64,000 bases of DNA from JAWXUK01 sp044432725. GTDB taxonomy: Bacteria; Bacillota; Clostridia; Oscillospirales; Oscillospiraceae. The translations under genes and the position numbers were made by a program. This document shows positions 41,854 through 50,873 of the stretch, in pieces (position 1 is the stretch's first letter; the number at the start of each line of letters is the position of its first letter). The notes below the pieces were generated by a model. The model worked only from the letters and a program-made list of their open reading frames with translations, made no database searches and was not told the origin of the DNA. Location of the stretch: assembly GCA_044432725.1 (NCBI GenBank), contig JAWXUL010000005.1:62001-126000 (forward strand), given 5' to 3'.

Positions 41854-42588
41854 TTAGTCTCCTTTTGTGATAGCTTGGAATATTTCGTCGATATTAGTTG
41901 CAGTTTCTTGAATCATATAACTTATTTTATGGGGGGTATAAAGTTTTTCTACTTTAGGCTCGAGTTCCGAGTTTTTCGACTCAGTTCCTCCCAAAATCAA
42001 CAAACTTACTCGAGGGAAAATATTTTTTGGTTCTGGTAAATTTGTTCCATATAATTGATTGCTTTGTTCTACAAAATCTTTGTATATTCGTAGAATATAT
42101 TTGACTTTTTCGGGATTTTCTAATTCTTTATTGTAACGCAAAATCTGCCCTATAGTAGACTTATCTACTTCTTTTTTCTTTAAAATACCGGTATTTTTGA
42201 TATATTTCGCCTCGCAAAAAGCAATTAACCCGCTTGTTTTATTGTAAAAAGCCAAATCAATACGGTTGCTTCCCTTGTCAGGCACCACCTCTGTATCAAA
42301 GAAAATTATATCGTTGTGACTGGTGAAATTGTACTGATACAAAGCTGAAATTGCGTTTGCCTCTTGTGCTTTACTGGTTTCACAGTTCATCTTTATCTCT
42401 TCATAATCGGAATAAAAATTAAAATCTGGTTTTGTCTCTTTAATTTCACTTTCTGTAAGATAGTGAATTTTGGTTTGTTTTTCACCTTTCGTATATTTGT
42501 GCGGAACTTTAGCATAACTGTTATGAGTAGTGAAACGTTTTTGTGGTCGATACTCAAAAATTCCACCGCTTTTATAATAAAAACTCAC
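41854..42588 (-). CDS. PD-(D/E)XK nuclease-fold protein
   Basis: The 244-residue protein has a restriction-enzyme-like core: Asp111 in NRIDLAFYNK, then GLIAFCEAKYIKN with Glu126 and Lys128 (E-x-K), and a preceding Glu near 76. This spacing is that of PD-(D/E)XK nucleases. It starts at GTG 42586-42588, which overlaps the end region of the 39-residue ORF, and ends 3 bases before the MBL gene, so the three form an operon. Partnering with an MBL-fold enzyme suggests a nucleic-acid defence role; this is inference. Confidence 0.75.
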   Translation of the reverse strand: MSFYYKSGGIFEYRPQKRFTTHNSYAKVPHKYTKGEKQTKIHYLTESEIKETKPDFNFYSDYEEIKMNCETSKAQEANAISALYQYNFTSHNDIIFFDTEVVPDKGSNRIDLAFYNKTSGLIAFCEAKYIKNTGILKKKEVDKSTIGQILRYNKELENPEKVKYILRIYKDFVEQSNQLYGTNLPEPKNIFPRVSLLILGGTESKNSELEPKVEKLYTPHKISYMIQETATNIDEIFQAITKGD

Positions 42589-42591
42589 AAA

Positions 42592-42711
42592 TCAACCCCG
42601 AATTGCAGGTAAAACCTCTCCTTTTTTTATATCAGGAAGCAATTTCTTCTGAAATAGAGGTTCTTCCTTTAATTTATCGATTGCGTTGAAATTTCTCATA
42701 AACTCTGCCAT
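42592..42711 (-). CDS. Small ORF, 39 residues, first gene of the nuclease-MBL operon
   Basis: The ORF starts at ATG 42711, preceded by AAGAGGTAGTTATT, and ends at TGA 42592-42594, a few bases before the GTG of the nuclease gene. The peptide (MAEFMRNFNAIDKLKEEPLF, then KKLLPDIKKGEVLPAIRG) is charged and helical. It sits directly downstream of a good promoter and its spacing suggests translational coupling. No family recognised. Confidence 0.55.
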   Translation of the reverse strand: MAEFMRNFNAIDKLKEEPLFQKKLLPDIKKGEVLPAIRG

Positions 42712-42759
42712 AATAACTACCTCTTTCTTGAAAATAATCAAATATTTCTGTTTTTTACT

Positions 42760-42788
42760 ACTTTACCACTTTTGGGGCTTCCAGTCAA
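42760..42788 (-). promoter_or_regulatory. Promoter of the nuclease-MBL operon
   Basis: Minus strand: TTGACT (42783-42788), 17-base spacer, TAAAGT (42760-42765). Confidence 0.65.
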
Positions 42789-42828
42789 GAAGAAAGGAAA
42801 GTGAACTGGCTGTTTCTTCTCCCTTGCC

Positions 42829-43573
42829 GTGATGGATGATGAATCTACGGCTACTGTCATTTATTCCATTGGAAACGAAGATGGTACACCTTATTTGATT
42901 TCTGATGATGTACCTTTAGATTGTATGTACTTGTACGAGGGAGAACATTTTTCTTCTGGTGCGAATTTTGATAATAACAGTTCCTATGGAAGTATTTCTT
43001 ATTTCCTGAGTATGCTCAGACGATGGCACGATTCAATTAGTTGAAATCATCAGTTCGGAAGGAAAAATCCCTAAGAATACAGTTTGTACTGCCTATTTTG
43101 GAAAGATTGGGTATTAGAACAATGATGATACGGAGCGAACCATACTACTTAGTAGATTTGGCGATTGATTTCCGTTTCAAATACACAGATATTTCCGAAA
43201 AATTCACAAAAAACAAGAAAATAGTCTGGGAAAATGAAACCATTGACATAACAAGTGTCAGCATTTCTCCTTTTAGTGTATGAGTTGATTTCACGTTTGA
43301 CAACGAAGTAACAGGGATGAACTGTGGAACGCAGAATTATTGTCAGAACAACGTCAATTACAAGAAAAACTTGAGTATTTGAGCGAAAATCAAGAAGAAC
43401 AAAGAGAAGACTTGGGAAACTCTTATTTAAACTAGAAACAACAATTTTTGGCAATAACCTTTTTTATTACAGAGTGCCTTACTTTGTCACTCATGCCAAA
43501 GGCACTGTGATTGATTGTGATTTCAGTGGTGCTGGTCATAGAGGAAAAGAAACAACTAATGTATTCAAATAAA
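42829..43573 (+). pseudogene. Heavily degraded gene, possibly an anti-sigma/DUF4179-like surface protein
   Basis: Five short reading-frame pieces in different frames add up to a decayed protein gene. The pieces are VIYSIGNEDGTPYLISDD... (from 42829), GTIQLVEIISSEGKIPKNT (about 43026), YYLVDLAIDFRFKYTD with TIDITSVSISPFSV (43140-43283), SEQRQLQEKLEYLSENQEEQ (about 43345-43436) and FYYRVPYFVTHAKGTVIDCD (43437-43573). The ITSVSISPFSV strand resembles the end of DUF4179/DUF5643 anti-sigma-factor-like proteins. There are several frameshifts and stops, so no product is expected. The identity of the original gene is weakly supported. Confidence 0.5.
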
Positions 43574-43636
43574 ATCCTTATTTTTAAGGATAAAAATTAA
43601 TTTTCAGAAGATAAGCAAAAGTCAAAAAACTAATTT

Positions 43637-43690
43637 TAAAATGAGTGAATACAAATACTGAAAATGAATCATATTCACTCATTTTTTTAA
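43637..43690. terminator. Strong hairpin terminator
   Basis: AAATGAGTGAATA (43639-43651) pairs perfectly with TATTCACTCATTT (43672-43684), followed by TTTT; A-rich sequence precedes it. It may end the degraded gene's transcript and the toxin operon from the other side. The rest of 43574-43812 shows nothing else. Confidence 0.75.
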
Positions 43691-43812
43691 ATGTTTCGTT
43701 AACAACCCTTTCCTTGAAATGGGAGTTATTATATTGGTGATTATTGATATTTATACATTTTTATATTTATTCTCTTTCCTCCCCACGCAGAGGAACAGGC
43801 TTGTAAGTTCAG

Positions 43813-44202
43813 TTACTCATAATATTTAGGGCAACCAAATAAAACAGATGTTATTGTACCGTTTTCAAAGGTAACACCAATAGACTTTTCCACACTTACA
43901 TAACTACCTTGATCCTCAATAAAATCTCCTGATAAGAGGTGCAATTCTGTTACTTTCAGTGAAAATACATCAATGTCACCCACAACGACAGGGATATCGC
44001 CAAAAGTTTCGACCGCTTGAAAATTATTATTACTATCGTAAAAAACATGAAATAGTTTACAATCATCGGCGGTGTTTTTGCTGAATTTACTCTTTTTGAA
44101 CTCTGTATACTCAGAACTCAGTTCACTTCTCACCTTTTCTCTATCTGTGCCAAAGGGAACACCATTCACGGCTTTTATTGGCTCAACACTCATTTTATTC
44201 AT
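43813..44202 (-). CDS. Probable immunity protein for the adjacent nuclease toxin
   Basis: This 129-residue acidic protein overlaps the toxin stop codon by one base (TAATG arrangement) and has GAGGGG upstream, so it is translationally coupled to the toxin. Its start (INGVPFGTDREKVRSEL-like: AVNGVPFGTDREKVRSELSS) resembles small cytoplasmic immunity proteins that begin with a short strand and an FGxxRxxVR helix. No signal peptide or membrane segment. Assignment rests mainly on position and general character; specific immunity family not recognised. Confidence 0.55.
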   Translation of the reverse strand: MNKMSVEPIKAVNGVPFGTDREKVRSELSSEYTEFKKSKFSKNTADDCKLFHVFYDSNNNFQAVETFGDIPVVVGDIDVFSLKVTELHLLSGDFIEDQGSYVSVEKSIGVTFENGTITSVLFGCPKYYE

Positions 44203-44786
44203 TAAATTTTCCCCTCACTTTCTAACTTGTCCAAGTATTTTTCCATATCTGCTATCTCAGAATCATATTTGTCCCCAAATTTCTCTCGAATATCATCAAT
44301 ATCCATTTGCACAGCTTCACGGAATTTACCTTCTTTAATCAGTTCTGCTTGTTGCTCACGATATTCCCTTGCTTCCAAGGAATTCCCACAGCTTGCCGTT
44401 TGGCGATGGTCAGCTTTCTCCATCACAATGGCAGGGCCGTCACCACGAGATAATTCACTGATGCTATCAGCTGGCATATGATGAACTTCTTGAGTAGTTC
44501 CATCACTTTCTTTCAATTTTTCACGATAATTACTATCTGATGATACATTTTCTTTGGGTTTTACTTCAATAGAATCTGGTGTTTTTCTAATATCCATATC
44601 GGATAGCGGATTTAATTTTTCGCCAAACTTCTGTTCAGAGTTATCTAAATCATTTTTAAAGGAATCGAGGTCATTTGCTGGATTATCCAAGTTATTTGTT
44701 GGTTTATCCAAGTCATTTGTTGGCTTATTCAAGTCATTTACTGGTTTTAATAGCTCATTTTCTAAGCTGCCCTTAAAATTTTCCAT
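44202..44786 (-). CDS. HNH/treble-clef-type nuclease toxin with N-terminal heptad tandem repeats
   Basis: The 194-residue protein has five perfect-length seven-residue repeats of the type (T/V/A/K)NDL(D/N)xP at residues 16-50. After a linker comes a C-terminal domain typical of polymorphic toxins: EVHHMPADSIS (100-110), DGPAIVMEKADHRQTAS (116-132), then an amphipathic helical end (YREQQAELIKEGKF, DIDDIREKFGDKY). The HHM and DHR histidines match the metal-site pattern of HNH-like nuclease toxins. It follows the HerA-like gene by 8 bases and is coupled to the immunity gene. There is no signal peptide or known trafficking domain; the repeats may serve as a docking or delivery segment. Confidence 0.65.
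   Translation of the reverse strand: MENFKGSLENELLKPVNDLNKPTNDLDKPTNNLDNPANDLDSFKNDLDNSEQKFGEKLNPLSDMDIRKTPDSIEVKPKENVSSDSNYREKLKESDGTTQEVHHMPADSISELSRGDGPAIVMEKADHRQTASCGNSLEAREYREQQAELIKEGKFREAVQMDIDDIREKFGDKYDSEIADMEKYLDKLESEGKI
44637..44741 (-). repeat. Five 21-bp tandem repeats in the toxin gene
   Basis: The repeats encode residues 16-50 as five consecutive heptapeptides with NDLD-type cores. On the + strand they appear as diverged GTCATTTGTTGG(C/T)TTATCCAA units. Such arrays can change copy number in phase. Confidence 0.8.
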
Positions 44787-44794
44787 AATTCCCC

Positions 44795-47700
44795 TTACCT
44801 CAGTGCAGATAATTCATTTATTTTATTCAAAACTACCTCATAGTTACGATTGCGCAAAGTTTGTTCTTCTAGGATTTGGATTACAATTTCTTTTTGGAGA
44901 GAATAGTCATAACCTGAAAGAGAAGGCACTGTGTTTCGTGAAATTTCTTCCAAGCATTTTTCACCATCTATAGAGGAAGAGACATTATGAAAAGTTTTAG
45001 GGTCAACAAACAATTCATAAAAAAGCTTGCTTTTGCTTGCTGTTCCAGTTTGTACGTCAAAAAAAGCTTTCTTGATTGACACTTTTAAGTCCGATTCCAC
45101 GAAAAACTCTGGAGTTTTCATATCTTTTTCTATCTGATTCATCAATACCATCTTAATTATAACTGCTTTCATGTCAATTTCTTCTACATCTGCAATAGGA
45201 TATTTATATTTTAAGATGTTACCATTTTTATCTATGTCTGCTGAAAATCTATCTACTTGGCACAATACTGGCTCCAACCAATTATTCTGAAACACTGCAG
45301 CCACCCCTGTTTTCAGACGAGATAATTCCACAATTTGTTCATCGTTCAGATTTGCTGATTTACCAACTAGTTCACGATCTGATTCATCAGGTAATTTCAT
45401 AATAATTTTCGTGTTGGTATTGCGAATTACAGACATATCCAACATATGAGGTGATTGATCGGCTATAATAAAACCTTCCCCATAGGTACGCATTTCTGCA
45501 ATGGCGTTAGAGAGCATTTCTACTGATTTTCCAAGCAGATTAGCACTTTCACTCACTTGCTCGGTAGAGGTACGTTTTAGCAAGTTGTGTGCTTCTTCTA
45601 ATACAGTCACGTGGTGCAGTTTTGCATTTTCATAATCTGATACCATATAATATTCTGACAATTTCATCACTAACAAGCCCATAATCAGTGCTTTAGTCTC
45701 TATGGAACCTACTCGACTTAGGTCTACCACAACATTTTCTTCAAATAGTTCTTCATCTGTTAGGTCATTTTGGGTGAAAATCATGCCGTTTATTCCGTTA
45801 GTCAAAGAGCGAATGCGTGTAGAAAGAGCACCGATGTAATCTCCTTTGTTATCAGATGAATACTCACTTTCGTGCATAACAACAGAAATTTGGTCAAGGA
45901 CGTCTGCAAACGTGGGGAACAAGTTTTCAGGAATCGTATTGATAGACTTTTTCAAATCCCACCCTGCTGATTCATAGGCACGTTCCATTGCCTCTTTCAA
46001 AATAGCTGGCATTGCCGCATACATGGGCCAACAAACATTGAAAATATCGACTAAACGGTCCAAATGCTCTAAAATATGGATTTTTTCAGAAAATTTGAAA
46101 GGATTGATGCGAAGCATGGGAGTCAGATTAGGATTCGTTCCATAAACTTTGACATCTTCCCTTGTTCCAAACACGTTTTTATATTCTCCTTTAGTTGGCT
46201 CAATCACTAAAAATTTCTTTTTTTCTTGTGTTAGCTTGTCCAATAAAGTATAAATGGTATTTGATTTTCCAGAGCCTGTGGAACCTGTGATGAAAGTGTG
46301 TTTGGTTAATTCTTCCATGGATAAGAAAATCCCCTGCTCTTGCACCTCTTGGTACATATGGTATCCATTCCCTAGCCGTAAATCAAAATTTAATTTATCT
46401 AACCCATGGGCTTCACGGCCAAATTGTACACAATTTACCACTGGCAGACCTTGGAGAGACTTTCGTGGGAAAGAAATCACATGGGATAATTCATTGGTTC
46501 CTACATAGGCAGTGGGTGTCACAATCGTGTTTTCTTGTTGATTTCCAGTGAGAAACAGCGGATGTGTAAAATGGCTTAAGTATTTACATATCTCTGGAAA
46601 AACATCATTATCTTTATTATCTCGTGACCACTCTTGAATGGAAGAAGATTCTACAAAAGATTCTTCTCCTTGGGTCAGAGAACGCAAGAAATTCGCCACA
46701 TTTTTGCTGGTTGTCCCATCATTTGCAACTACATAAGTGGAAAATTTCCACAAACCATTTCCCTGATTTTCATTGATTCGTACCATGGTCTTTTCCAATT
46801 TATTCATGACGTTGCTGACTAATTGGGATTTGTAAGTATAAGTTGTGGCATGGCTACTACCAATGGAAAGACTTTCATTTCTGCCAGTGGTATCCGTATT
46901 ACCATGGGTATCGGTATGGATTTTCCCTTTACTATATCCGTAACCAGCTGAAAGACCACCAAAAAGAGAAAACGCTTTACTGATACCTGCTGAGGCACCA
47001 ATGCCAAAAAATCCAACACTTCCTCCGATATTACGCCCAATAGTGTTAGCTCCTCCCACATTGATTCCTAAATTCACAGAGTGGGTTTTGCTGATAGCAT
47101 CACTGATGCTTGTTGAATTTGAAAGAGAGGACATCTCACCTTCTGTTTTGTTTTCATTTTCTCCCAGTTGAAACTGGTAACTGACATAGGGGGAAATAGC
47201 TGTTGCCATGTCCTCGAACCCAGATATCAGTTCTTTAGCATTCTCTTGTGATAATGACTCAGCTAAAAAAACAACAGTGTATTCTTCATCTTTACTTTTG
47301 GGCAAAACACCATTGAGAAGTTTGTCCAAACCTTGGCTGATATAATCTTCTGATTTTTCAGAAGGCATATTTACCAAAACAGCTATAGAGCCCGCATTTT
47401 GAAAATCAAACACCTCGTTTGAGTAATCTGTATCATCCGCATTATTATCATCTAGTTTTTTTGATTGAGAACCTGAAAAATTTCCATTTATGGACTTCTG
47501 TAACAAATCAAGGTTGTTTTTACTATCCTCATTTCGGTCATCCCCAATATTTTTCACCACAAAATACATTTTGGTCGCAGTAACAGATTTCTTTACCACC
47601 AAAGCCAAAGAGTGGTCGCCGTCTGCAAATAAACTAAGGACATTTTTGAAGCAATCTGCAATTTTCTGCTTTTTATCATAAACCCAACGAGTGACCTCTA

Positions 47701-47875
47701 AAGAGCGAATATTAGAAGGATACGTTATTTGTTCGTCAGCGTTAACTGTTTCCTCAAAGGGTAATGGCACAAAATCTGTGGTTAATTTGTTCAAATAAGC
47801 CTTATCTAAGGTATATTCAATTTTGCCTAAATTTTCAAACAATAATTCTTTTTCTGGTAGCTGATGATTTGACAT
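44795..47875 (-). CDS. HerA/FtsK-superfamily ATPase (DUF87-like) with a glycine-rich N-terminal region
   Basis: The 1026-residue protein has Walker A GSTGSGKS (531-538), an IEPTKGEYKN segment, Walker B HVTVLEEAHN (755-764) and an IIADQSPHML motif after it, as in HerA/VirB4-type hexameric motors. Residues 1-520 are not motor: they include an acidic region and an unusual glycine-rich stretch at 266-315 (VGGANTIGRNIGGSVGFFG, FGGLSAGYGYSKG), which could be membrane-inserting or structural. AAAAAAGGAGAAATTT precedes the ATG. It is in one operon with the dynamin, tail-anchored protein, toxin and immunity genes. The motor call is firm; whether it pumps DNA or protein is unknown. Confidence 0.85.
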   Translation of the reverse strand: MSNHQLPEKELLFENLGKIEYTLDKAYLNKLTTDFVPLPFEETVNADEQITYPSNIRSLEVTRWVYDKKQKIADCFKNVLSLFADGDHSLALVVKKSVTATKMYFVVKNIGDDRNEDSKNNLDLLQKSINGNFSGSQSKKLDDNNADDTDYSNEVFDFQNAGSIAVLVNMPSEKSEDYISQGLDKLLNGVLPKSKDEEYTVVFLAESLSQENAKELISGFEDMATAISPYVSYQFQLGENENKTEGEMSSLSNSTSISDAISKTHSVNLGINVGGANTIGRNIGGSVGFFGIGASAGISKAFSLFGGLSAGYGYSKGKIHTDTHGNTDTTGRNESLSIGSSHATTYTYKSQLVSNVMNKLEKTMVRINENQGNGLWKFSTYVVANDGTTSKNVANFLRSLTQGEESFVESSSIQEWSRDNKDNDVFPEICKYLSHFTHPLFLTGNQQENTIVTPTAYVGTNELSHVISFPRKSLQGLPVVNCVQFGREAHGLDKLNFDLRLGNGYHMYQEVQEQGIFLSMEELTKHTFITGSTGSGKSNTIYTLLDKLTQEKKKFLVIEPTKGEYKNVFGTREDVKVYGTNPNLTPMLRINPFKFSEKIHILEHLDRLVDIFNVCWPMYAAMPAILKEAMERAYESAGWDLKKSINTIPENLFPTFADVLDQISVVMHESEYSSDNKGDYIGALSTRIRSLTNGINGMIFTQNDLTDEELFEENVVVDLSRVGSIETKALIMGLLVMKLSEYYMVSDYENAKLHHVTVLEEAHNLLKRTSTEQVSESANLLGKSVEMLSNAIAEMRTYGEGFIIADQSPHMLDMSVIRNTNTKIIMKLPDESDRELVGKSANLNDEQIVELSRLKTGVAAVFQNNWLEPVLCQVDRFSADIDKNGNILKYKYPIADVEEIDMKAVIIKMVLMNQIEKDMKTPEFFVESDLKVSIKKAFFDVQTGTASKSKLFYELFVDPKTFHNVSSSIDGEKCLEEISRNTVPSLSGYDYSLQKEIVIQILEEQTLRNRNYEVVLNKINELSALR

Positions 47876-47933
47876 AAATTTCTCCTTTTTTATCTGGTAG
47901 TATATAGTGTCTTACAGGAATGTTCTTCAATCC

Positions 47934-48302
47934 TTATTTCATAAACTTAGAAATTAGAAACAAAATGACGATAACCCCCGCAAATAACCCCAAGGTTCCT
48001 ATGGCACTTTTTTGAATTGACTTTCCTGAAACTTTTTCTGCCACTTGGTCTAAATAAAGAAGATAATCTTCGTTAAAACTTTCTGCAACCACGGCATAAA
48101 TCAGGGTTTCTAAATATTCCTCTGTCCAATGAGAAGGATCTGTTTTCTCTGAAAAAGAGGTGCCAATAAAACTTGCTTTGATTTCTGGGTGCGAAACCAA
48201 CTCTGGGATGTCCTTTGCTGTTAATTTTCTTTTTTTAATGTCCATGGCAATGGTGTTTCGCTTCACCTTACCTGCAACAATATAATTTTCCCATGGAATC
48301 AT
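47934..48302 (-). CDS. Tail-anchored small membrane protein between the dynamin and HerA genes
   Basis: This 122-residue protein is soluble and charged for ~95 residues and ends in a single membrane helix (IGTLGLFAGVIVILFLISKF, about 101-120) followed by one lysine, a tail-anchor layout. It starts 1 base after the dynamin stop codon, showing close translational linkage. No family recognised. It could recruit the dynamin or the ATPase to the membrane. Confidence 0.75.
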   Translation of the reverse strand: MIPWENYIVAGKVKRNTIAMDIKKRKLTAKDIPELVSHPEIKASFIGTSFSEKTDPSHWTEEYLETLIYAVVAESFNEDYLLYLDQVAEKVSGKSIQKSAIGTLGLFAGVIVILFLISKFMK

Positions 48303-48303
48303 C

Positions 48304-50739
48304 TTAAATCTCCTTCCAAATTTCCTGATCCAGCTCAGATTTTAGTCCTGTAAGTTCCCGAGCTACTGCATTTATTTTTTTCTCGAAGGCTTCCATTTCT
48401 TCTTTGCTAAAGTTCATAGCGTGTATTTGTTTGGAAAAGGTGTCAAGTTCCTTAACAAAATCTATTTTTATTTGGTCAATCATTTCACTTAGTGATACAA
48501 CATAATAATTTTTATAGGTGTCTGATATTTGGGTCATATCTTCAAAAACTTGTTCTTTCACAGATTCTTTTAGTCTTTCTACATTCAAAAAAATAAGACC
48601 GCTACATTTATCAATGATTGCCTCGAATGGTTTCGTTTCACAACTAAATTTTACTGGAGGTAGGGTTATTCTCTTGAAATACCCCTTTGCACTCTCGCTT
48701 AACTCGCCATGAACAGCGATTGCTTTTTGCAAATCATCAATAAACTTTTTTTGCAAAGATTTTAGCTCAGAATTGGCTTTAGAAATGAAATTATCTGTGT
48801 ACTTTTTATACTGCGTTACGATAATTTCTTTGATTTTTTTTGTATCGTTTTCTCTTTTTGTTCGTAGTCCTAAAAACTTTCTGAAATAGGTATCAATTTC
48901 ATCCAAAGTAGAGTTGACCAAAGTTGCCTTGGACTGTTCTTTACTTAATCCTAGCACTTTTATCATAGAGTCATCTAATTTATTTTCACAAGGGAGATAT
49001 TTTAGACGAGTTTTTTCTATTTCATTTTGCAAAGTATTTTGAAGCAATGAAATATCTTTTTCTAATGTTTCAATCGCTTTTTTTGCATCCATTTTTAGTG
49101 TGTTTGACTTGTGATTCATGTTATTAAGTACAGTTTCTACACTATCAATGATTGCGTAAGTTTTTACAGCTACAGCGTATTTCTCTCCATATTCAATAAT
49201 ATTATCTTCTAATGCAAAGATTCCAGTTGAAATTTCCATTACTTTCATCGGATCATTATTTTCATGAGCTTCCCTTAATTTATGGTCAGATTTCCCCTTC
49301 ATAAAATCTGTAGAAATCTCAGAGCTACCTCGGCGATTTTGTAGATAATATCGGTTTCGTTCTTTATCTATTTTTTGATACTTTTCATAATTATCTTCAT
49401 AGTCATCTTTTTCCTCTTCAGTCGCAATTCCACTTTTATTCATTTTTGCGATAAGAGCATATTTAGCCGATAAAAAATAAAGTTTTTTGTCTTTTAATGG
49501 TATTTCACCCACAATTTCATTATTTTTATTTTTGTGGATAATCGTTCTCTCATGGAAAGAAGTTCGATCTTTTTCACCTATGGTGTCGGAAGAATTTACA
49601 ATAAATAAAGATCGATCTATATCTATGCTTGTCTTAGCACTATTATGATCTGCTTCCTGTAGATATTCCAAAAGTGCTCGGTTTCCACTGCCTTCTAACT
49701 TATTTGGTGCGATGACGTAAATTAAAATGGAATGAGTTTGTGATTTTAATGCTTCCACCAAAGTATCCTTGTGTGCATCTTCATCACTATCGCTACCTGG
49801 GGTATCATAAATTGTAAATTGAAGAGAATCATTGTCTAAAGGTATGGGATATTTCAAAATGATTGTTTTTCCCACACTAGGCTGTTCGTTTAAAACATCA
49901 AGAACTCTTTGAATTTGTTGATGACAAAATAATGATCTGCCTGTCACTATTGTTTCTTGAATTGCTTTTCGTGCCTCTGTTTCTCTTGGACCATGCACAA
50001 TTTCTAAAGTCTTTTTCTGCTCATCCAAGATGATTTTTGCTGGCTCTTCATCCATTTCAAAAGTAATACTAATAGGGTCTCCTTGCTGCGGACTAGAAAT
50101 TTCGAACATTTTTGCTGTTTTTGATTCAATACTTTCAGGCAAAACACGTGCGCCTAAAACAGCATTGATTAAGGTTGATTTTCCAGCACTGTATACCCCT
50201 GCGAAACAGAGATTTACGTTGTTACTTTGAAGGCTTTCAATTTTTTCTTGAATGTTTTTTATTTCCTCCTTCAAATCTACTTGAAAAGAATTAGTTAACT
50301 CTCGTACTTTTTCGTCTTGAGAAGCAGTCGGGGAAAAATTCTTTTCATGCATCTCAAGTGCAATCAGGGATTTCACTCCCATTTCTTTGACCATTTCATA
50401 GGTGATGTTCATATCTGGTAGTTCAGCCAAAAGTGTTGCCGTAATGTGACATTTTTTCTTGTTTTTGTTGTAATACTCTAACATTTGCTTGAAATCCTCA
50501 TAATCTGATTTAGTACAAATTAATTTTATGCTTACTTCTCTTTCTCCGTCATAAGCAGATGCAATATCATCAAAAAATTGATTTCCTTGATCCTGCAAAA
50601 TAAAATTCCCACTGTTTGCTACATATTTATGGAGGACACTGTCTTGTTTAATTTCTTTTTTTACTTCTTTTTGAATCCGATGAAATTCAATTTCTTTTTT
50701 TGCTGGGTGATATTTAATCTGTAGATAGTTATTGCTCAT
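48304..50739 (-). CDS. Bacterial dynamin-like GTPase
   Basis: The 811-residue protein has a dynamin-type GTPase domain with G1 GVYSAGKST (181-189), G3 DTPGSD (312-317) and a G4-like VNSSD (381-385). It is preceded by a ~150-residue N-terminal domain with beta-strand and helix character and followed by ~400 residues of long helices (neck/trunk), with a hydrophobic patch near 715-725. I chose ATG 50739 with AAGGAAGG upstream; the longer frame to 50811 lacks a start site and would overlap the promoter. Bacterial dynamins remodel membranes and several take part in phage defence. First gene of the five-gene operon. Confidence 0.88.
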   Translation of the reverse strand: MSNNYLQIKYHPAKKEIEFHRIQKEVKKEIKQDSVLHKYVANSGNFILQDQGNQFFDDIASAYDGEREVSIKLICTKSDYEDFKQMLEYYNKNKKKCHITATLLAELPDMNITYEMVKEMGVKSLIALEMHEKNFSPTASQDEKVRELTNSFQVDLKEEIKNIQEKIESLQSNNVNLCFAGVYSAGKSTLINAVLGARVLPESIESKTAKMFEISSPQQGDPISITFEMDEEPAKIILDEQKKTLEIVHGPRETEARKAIQETIVTGRSLFCHQQIQRVLDVLNEQPSVGKTIILKYPIPLDNDSLQFTIYDTPGSDSDEDAHKDTLVEALKSQTHSILIYVIAPNKLEGSGNRALLEYLQEADHNSAKTSIDIDRSLFIVNSSDTIGEKDRTSFHERTIIHKNKNNEIVGEIPLKDKKLYFLSAKYALIAKMNKSGIATEEEKDDYEDNYEKYQKIDKERNRYYLQNRRGSSEISTDFMKGKSDHKLREAHENNDPMKVMEISTGIFALEDNIIEYGEKYAVAVKTYAIIDSVETVLNNMNHKSNTLKMDAKKAIETLEKDISLLQNTLQNEIEKTRLKYLPCENKLDDSMIKVLGLSKEQSKATLVNSTLDEIDTYFRKFLGLRTKRENDTKKIKEIIVTQYKKYTDNFISKANSELKSLQKKFIDDLQKAIAVHGELSESAKGYFKRITLPPVKFSCETKPFEAIIDKCSGLIFLNVERLKESVKEQVFEDMTQISDTYKNYYVVSLSEMIDQIKIDFVKELDTFSKQIHAMNFSKEEMEAFEKKINAVARELTGLKSELDQEIWKEI

Positions 50740-50782
50740 AATTTCGCCTTCCTTATCCTTAATATAAAAATTTGCTTCTCTT

Positions 50783-50811
50783 AGCATATCACATTTCGAC
50801 AGATTTTGCAA
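50783..50811 (-). promoter_or_regulatory. Promoter of the dynamin-HerA-toxin operon
   Basis: Minus strand: TTGCAA (50806-50811), 17-base spacer ending TGA, TATGCT (50783-50788). It would give a leader of about 36 bases. Confidence 0.65.
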
Positions 50812-50873
50812 GAAAAATTTACCAGACCAAGAAGGTCAATGTCTGTCCCTCTTGTGCAATTACGACAAAACTC

